DNA of 33,601 nucleotides from Phormidium willei BDU 130791 (GTDB lineage Bacteria > Cyanobacteriota > Cyanobacteriia > Cyanobacteriales > Geitlerinemataceae), in the NCBI GenBank assembly GCA_001637315.1, contig LSZA01000045.1, forward strand, positions 1 through 33,601, written 5' to 3'. Under the pieces are notes generated by a model. The model did not search any database, was not told the origin of the DNA, and saw only the letters and a program-made list of their open reading frames with translations. How positions within the stretch are numbered: the stretch's first letter is position 1; each line of letters opens with the position of its first letter. This document shows positions 31,894 through 33,601 of the stretch, one piece after another. A program made the position numbers and the translations under genes.

Positions 31894-31911
31894 GTATTAA
31901 TACGGTTAAGA
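31883..31911 (+). repeat. 29-bp direct repeat, copy 2 (promoter/operator-like)
   Basis: This is the second copy of the element, TTGACGT, four variable bases, GTATTAATACGGTTAAGA. The GTATTAATAC part is a perfect 10-bp palindrome here. TTGACG and TTAAGA are 17 bp apart, so it could be a promoter with a poor -10. Its end is 40 bp from the epimerase start codon. Confidence 0.7.
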
Positions 31912-31951
31912 CGGGTACATTAGGATTTAGAGTTAGAGCCGGGAGAACATT

Positions 31952-32932
31952 ATGTCAAAGGTAATTGTAACGGGAGCCGCTGGGTTTATTGGCTCGAATT
32001 TGGTCGAAGCCTTATTGAGCCAAGGCCACCACGTCATTGGCGTGGATCGATTCACCGACTACTACGATACTCGCGTCAAACATCGTAACCTCACCCATAT
32101 TCTACGCAGACCGAGATTCCAACTGATTCAAGAGGATATTCGTAACCTAGATTGGACATCCCTCTTAAAAGACGTAGATATCGTCTATCACCAGGCCGCC
32201 CAAGCTGGAGTTCGCGCCAGTTGGGGAGAAGGATTCCAAGCCTATACAGAATTAAACGTCAATAGCACCCAGGTTCTGCTCGAAGCCGCCAAAGAGGCCA
32301 ATCTCAGCCGCTTTGTCTATGCCTCCTCCTCCTCCGTCTATGGCAATGCCATGGCCTTCCCCACCTCAGAAACCACCCTCCCTCAGCCCGTGTCGCCCTA
32401 TGGCGTCACCAAATTAGCGGCGGAACATCTCTGTAGCCTTTACCACGCCAACTATGGCGTGCCGACGGTCTCCCTCCGTTACTTTACCGTCTATGGTCCC
32501 CGGCAACGGCCAGATATGGCCTTTCATAAGTTCTTGAAAGCCGCTTTAGATGATGAGCCAATCTCCGTCTATGGTGATGGCCAACAAACCCGAGACTTTA
32601 CGTTCGTTAAGGATGCTGTGGCGGCTAACCTGGCGGCGGGGATCGTTCCTGAAGCGGTAGGCGAAGTCTTCAACATCGGTGGCGGCAGTCGCATCACCCT
32701 ACGGGATACCATTTCTATTATGGAAGACGTTGTCGGTAAACCCATTGCTATCAACTACATGGAAAGCTCCAAAGGAGATGCTCGCCACACCTGTGCTGAT
32801 GGTTCCAAGGCTCAGAAGCTGCTCGGTTTTACCCCCAGCGTCTCTCTGCAAGAAGGGCTAACTCAGGAATGGGAGTGGGTTCAACAGTTGTATCATCACC
32901 TCCGTTCTTCCCATCTACAACTGGTGGCTTAA
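31952..32932 (+). CDS. NAD-dependent sugar epimerase/dehydratase (UDP-glucuronate 4-epimerase-like)
   Basis: The 326-residue protein is an extended short-chain dehydrogenase that acts on nucleotide sugars. The NAD motif TGAAGFIG is at residues 7-14, and the active-site Ser in YASSSSVYG together with Tyr150 and Lys154 of SPYGVTKLAAE completes the catalytic set. RYFTVYGPRQRPDMAFHKFL is typical of UDP-glucuronate/galacturonate 4-epimerases and related enzymes. It probably feeds sugar nucleotides to surface glycans, and so may serve the glycan cluster 4 kb upstream, though the link is inferred. GGGAG lies several bases before ATG 31952. Its transcript ends in the strong hairpin at 32987. The duplicated element upstream may govern it. 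Confidence 0.9.
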   Translation: MSKVIVTGAAGFIGSNLVEALLSQGHHVIGVDRFTDYYDTRVKHRNLTHILRRPRFQLIQEDIRNLDWTSLLKDVDIVYHQAAQAGVRASWGEGFQAYTELNVNSTQVLLEAAKEANLSRFVYASSSSVYGNAMAFPTSETTLPQPVSPYGVTKLAAEHLCSLYHANYGVPTVSLRYFTVYGPRQRPDMAFHKFLKAALDDEPISVYGDGQQTRDFTFVKDAVAANLAAGIVPEAVGEVFNIGGGSRITLRDTISIMEDVVGKPIAINYMESSKGDARHTCADGSKAQKLLGFTPSVSLQEGLTQEWEWVQQLYHHLRSSHLQLVA

Positions 32933-32986
32933 GACGGATTGCCACGGCTTGATAGGCTTGACAAACTGGCTCAGGTCTGAATCGAT

Positions 32987-33036
32987 AAGGGGCGATCGCA
33001 ACCTACCACGTAACGTTGCGATCGCCCCTTTCTTGT
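32987..33036 (+). terminator. Strong terminator built from two HIP1 sites
   Basis: AAGGGGCGATCGCAAC (32987-33002) pairs perfectly over 16 bp with GTTGCGATCGCCCCTT (33015-33030) around a 12-nt loop, and TTTCTT follows. The stem contains a GCGATCGC octamer on each arm. It ends the epimerase transcript before the convergent gene at 33056. Confidence 0.85.
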
Positions 33037-33055
33037 ACCATCTATCCGGTGGCGT

Positions 33056-33514
33056 CTAGTTGGAGTAATGGGTGTCGAGATTCACCTGAATCCGCTCCCG
33101 TTGTTCCGGCGTGAGAATCGGGGCCACCTGTAACCCAGTCATCCTCAAAATATTGTCTAGTTGCGCTTCCTGCTGGGATGACAACCCCATCAAATCCACC
33201 GATTCACTAAACGGCCGTCCCTCCTCAATTAAGGCCTGATGGAAGGTTTGCTGCTGTTGAGAACTTAACACCCGATTAATGCGAGCATGAGTTTGCTCAA
33301 AAATTGGCCGCAGAACCACTAACTGTTGTTCCGTCATCTCAACCCCGGTAAAAATGGGGAGTCGTTGAGCTTGAGCGAATAGGGTTTGCGTATCAGGCGG
33401 TTGCGTCTCCTTCTGAAGAATGAGTTGGGGGGGTTGGGCGATCGCCGGCCCCGAGAGGCCCAGTAATCCACTGGCGATCGCCCCAAACATGAGGGGTTGA
33501 ACAAAAAATTTCAT
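33056..33514 (-). CDS. Spy/CpxP-like periplasmic protein
   Basis: The 152-residue protein has a signal peptide (residues 1-26, cut after AIA) and a mostly helical, Gln-rich mature part. It carries LTxxQ-like motifs: MTEQQLVVLRP, LSSQQQQTFHQAL, LSSQQEAQLDNIL and LTPEQRERIQVNL. That repeated pattern is the mark of the Spy/CpxP family of periplasmic chaperones and stress sensors. The usual acidic/basic cradle surface is hard to judge from sequence, and many cyanobacterial relatives have no known role. ATG 33514 is a good start. It converges on the epimerase gene and sits beside the window's right end, so its upstream partners are not visible. Confidence 0.7.
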   Translation of the reverse strand: MKFFVQPLMFGAIASGLLGLSGPAIAQPPQLILQKETQPPDTQTLFAQAQRLPIFTGVEMTEQQLVVLRPIFEQTHARINRVLSSQQQQTFHQALIEEGRPFSESVDLMGLSSQQEAQLDNILRMTGLQVAPILTPEQRERIQVNLDTHYSN

Positions 33515-33579
33515 TACATCAAAACCTGTAAGGAGGAACTAAGACGGTAGACGCAACGAATCGGGAGAGGTTTCGCGAA

Positions 33580-33598
33580 GGGAAGGGAACAGGGAAGG
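33580..33598. repeat. Start of a TTCCCNN-type heptamer array at the window edge
   Basis: GGGAA, then GGGAACA and GGGAAGG (33585-33598) follow each other at about 7-bp period. These are the same class as the arrays at 7783 and 16952, reading on the other strand. The array may continue past the right end. Confidence 0.4.
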
Positions 33599-33601
33599 CA
33601 A

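Overview
The window comes from a cyanobacterium. GCGATCGC (HIP1) octamers occur throughout. The gene content includes a Ycf37-like photosystem I assembly protein, DUF4278 and DUF4346 proteins known mainly from cyanobacteria, an 8-HDF-type photolyase and a pyruvate kinase with a C-terminal swivelling domain. Heptanucleotide tandem repeats (STRR type) of the kind seen in filamentous cyanobacteria are also present. A filamentous, Oscillatoriales-like organism is my inference; genus cannot be read from the sequence. No tRNA, rRNA or CRISPR array was seen.

Left part (1-4.3 kb): a cysteine-dioxygenase-like cupin gene converges on fabG, followed by a pirin (quercetinase-type) gene. Next comes a decayed patch. 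It holds a 54-codon remnant of an IS5-type transposase, an OLD-like AAA ATPase gene with an amber stop at codon 11 just before its Walker A motif, and a truncated DUF4276/TOPRIM-like partner that starts one base inside the ATPase stop. It looks like the wreck of an ATPase-TOPRIM defence module.

4.3-10.1 kb, all minus strand: photolyase, a Nudix ADP-ribose pyrophosphatase-like gene, folK, and a carbohydrate ABC importer (two permeases and a binding protein, no ATPase) resembling the compatible-solute GgtBCD type. 10.5-18.5 kb: a METTL7-like methyltransferase; a divergent pair of a membrane-anchored hypothetical and a SafE/UreH-MsrQ-like fusion, with a 14-bp perfect palindrome in the shared promoter; pyruvate kinase; an anchored lambda-endolysin-like transglycosylase; DUF4278; Trm1, whose last codons are made of STRR repeat; and a small acidic protein.

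19.2-27.9 kb, all plus strand: a glycan cluster. An exported protein with 14 BNR/Asp-box repeats (enough for two seven-bladed propellers) is followed after 12 bp by a GT39-like polytopic glycosyltransferase. Then come a sulfotransferase, a GT-A-like glycosyltransferase, a GT4 glycosyltransferase and a polysaccharide pyruvyltransferase. Together they suggest a sulfated and pyruvylated surface glycan. A strong internal promoter and a long leader hairpin split the cluster before the GT4 gene. This is the best candidate for an undescribed system here.

28-33.6 kb: ycf37-like, a periplasmic family-3 binding protein, rplT-rpmI, a class II aldolase, pheA, an NAD-dependent sugar epimerase and a Spy/CpxP-like periplasmic protein. 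Between the divergent pheA and epimerase genes lie two 29-bp copies of a promoter/operator-like element, 123 bp apart, around a 33-codon micro-ORF.
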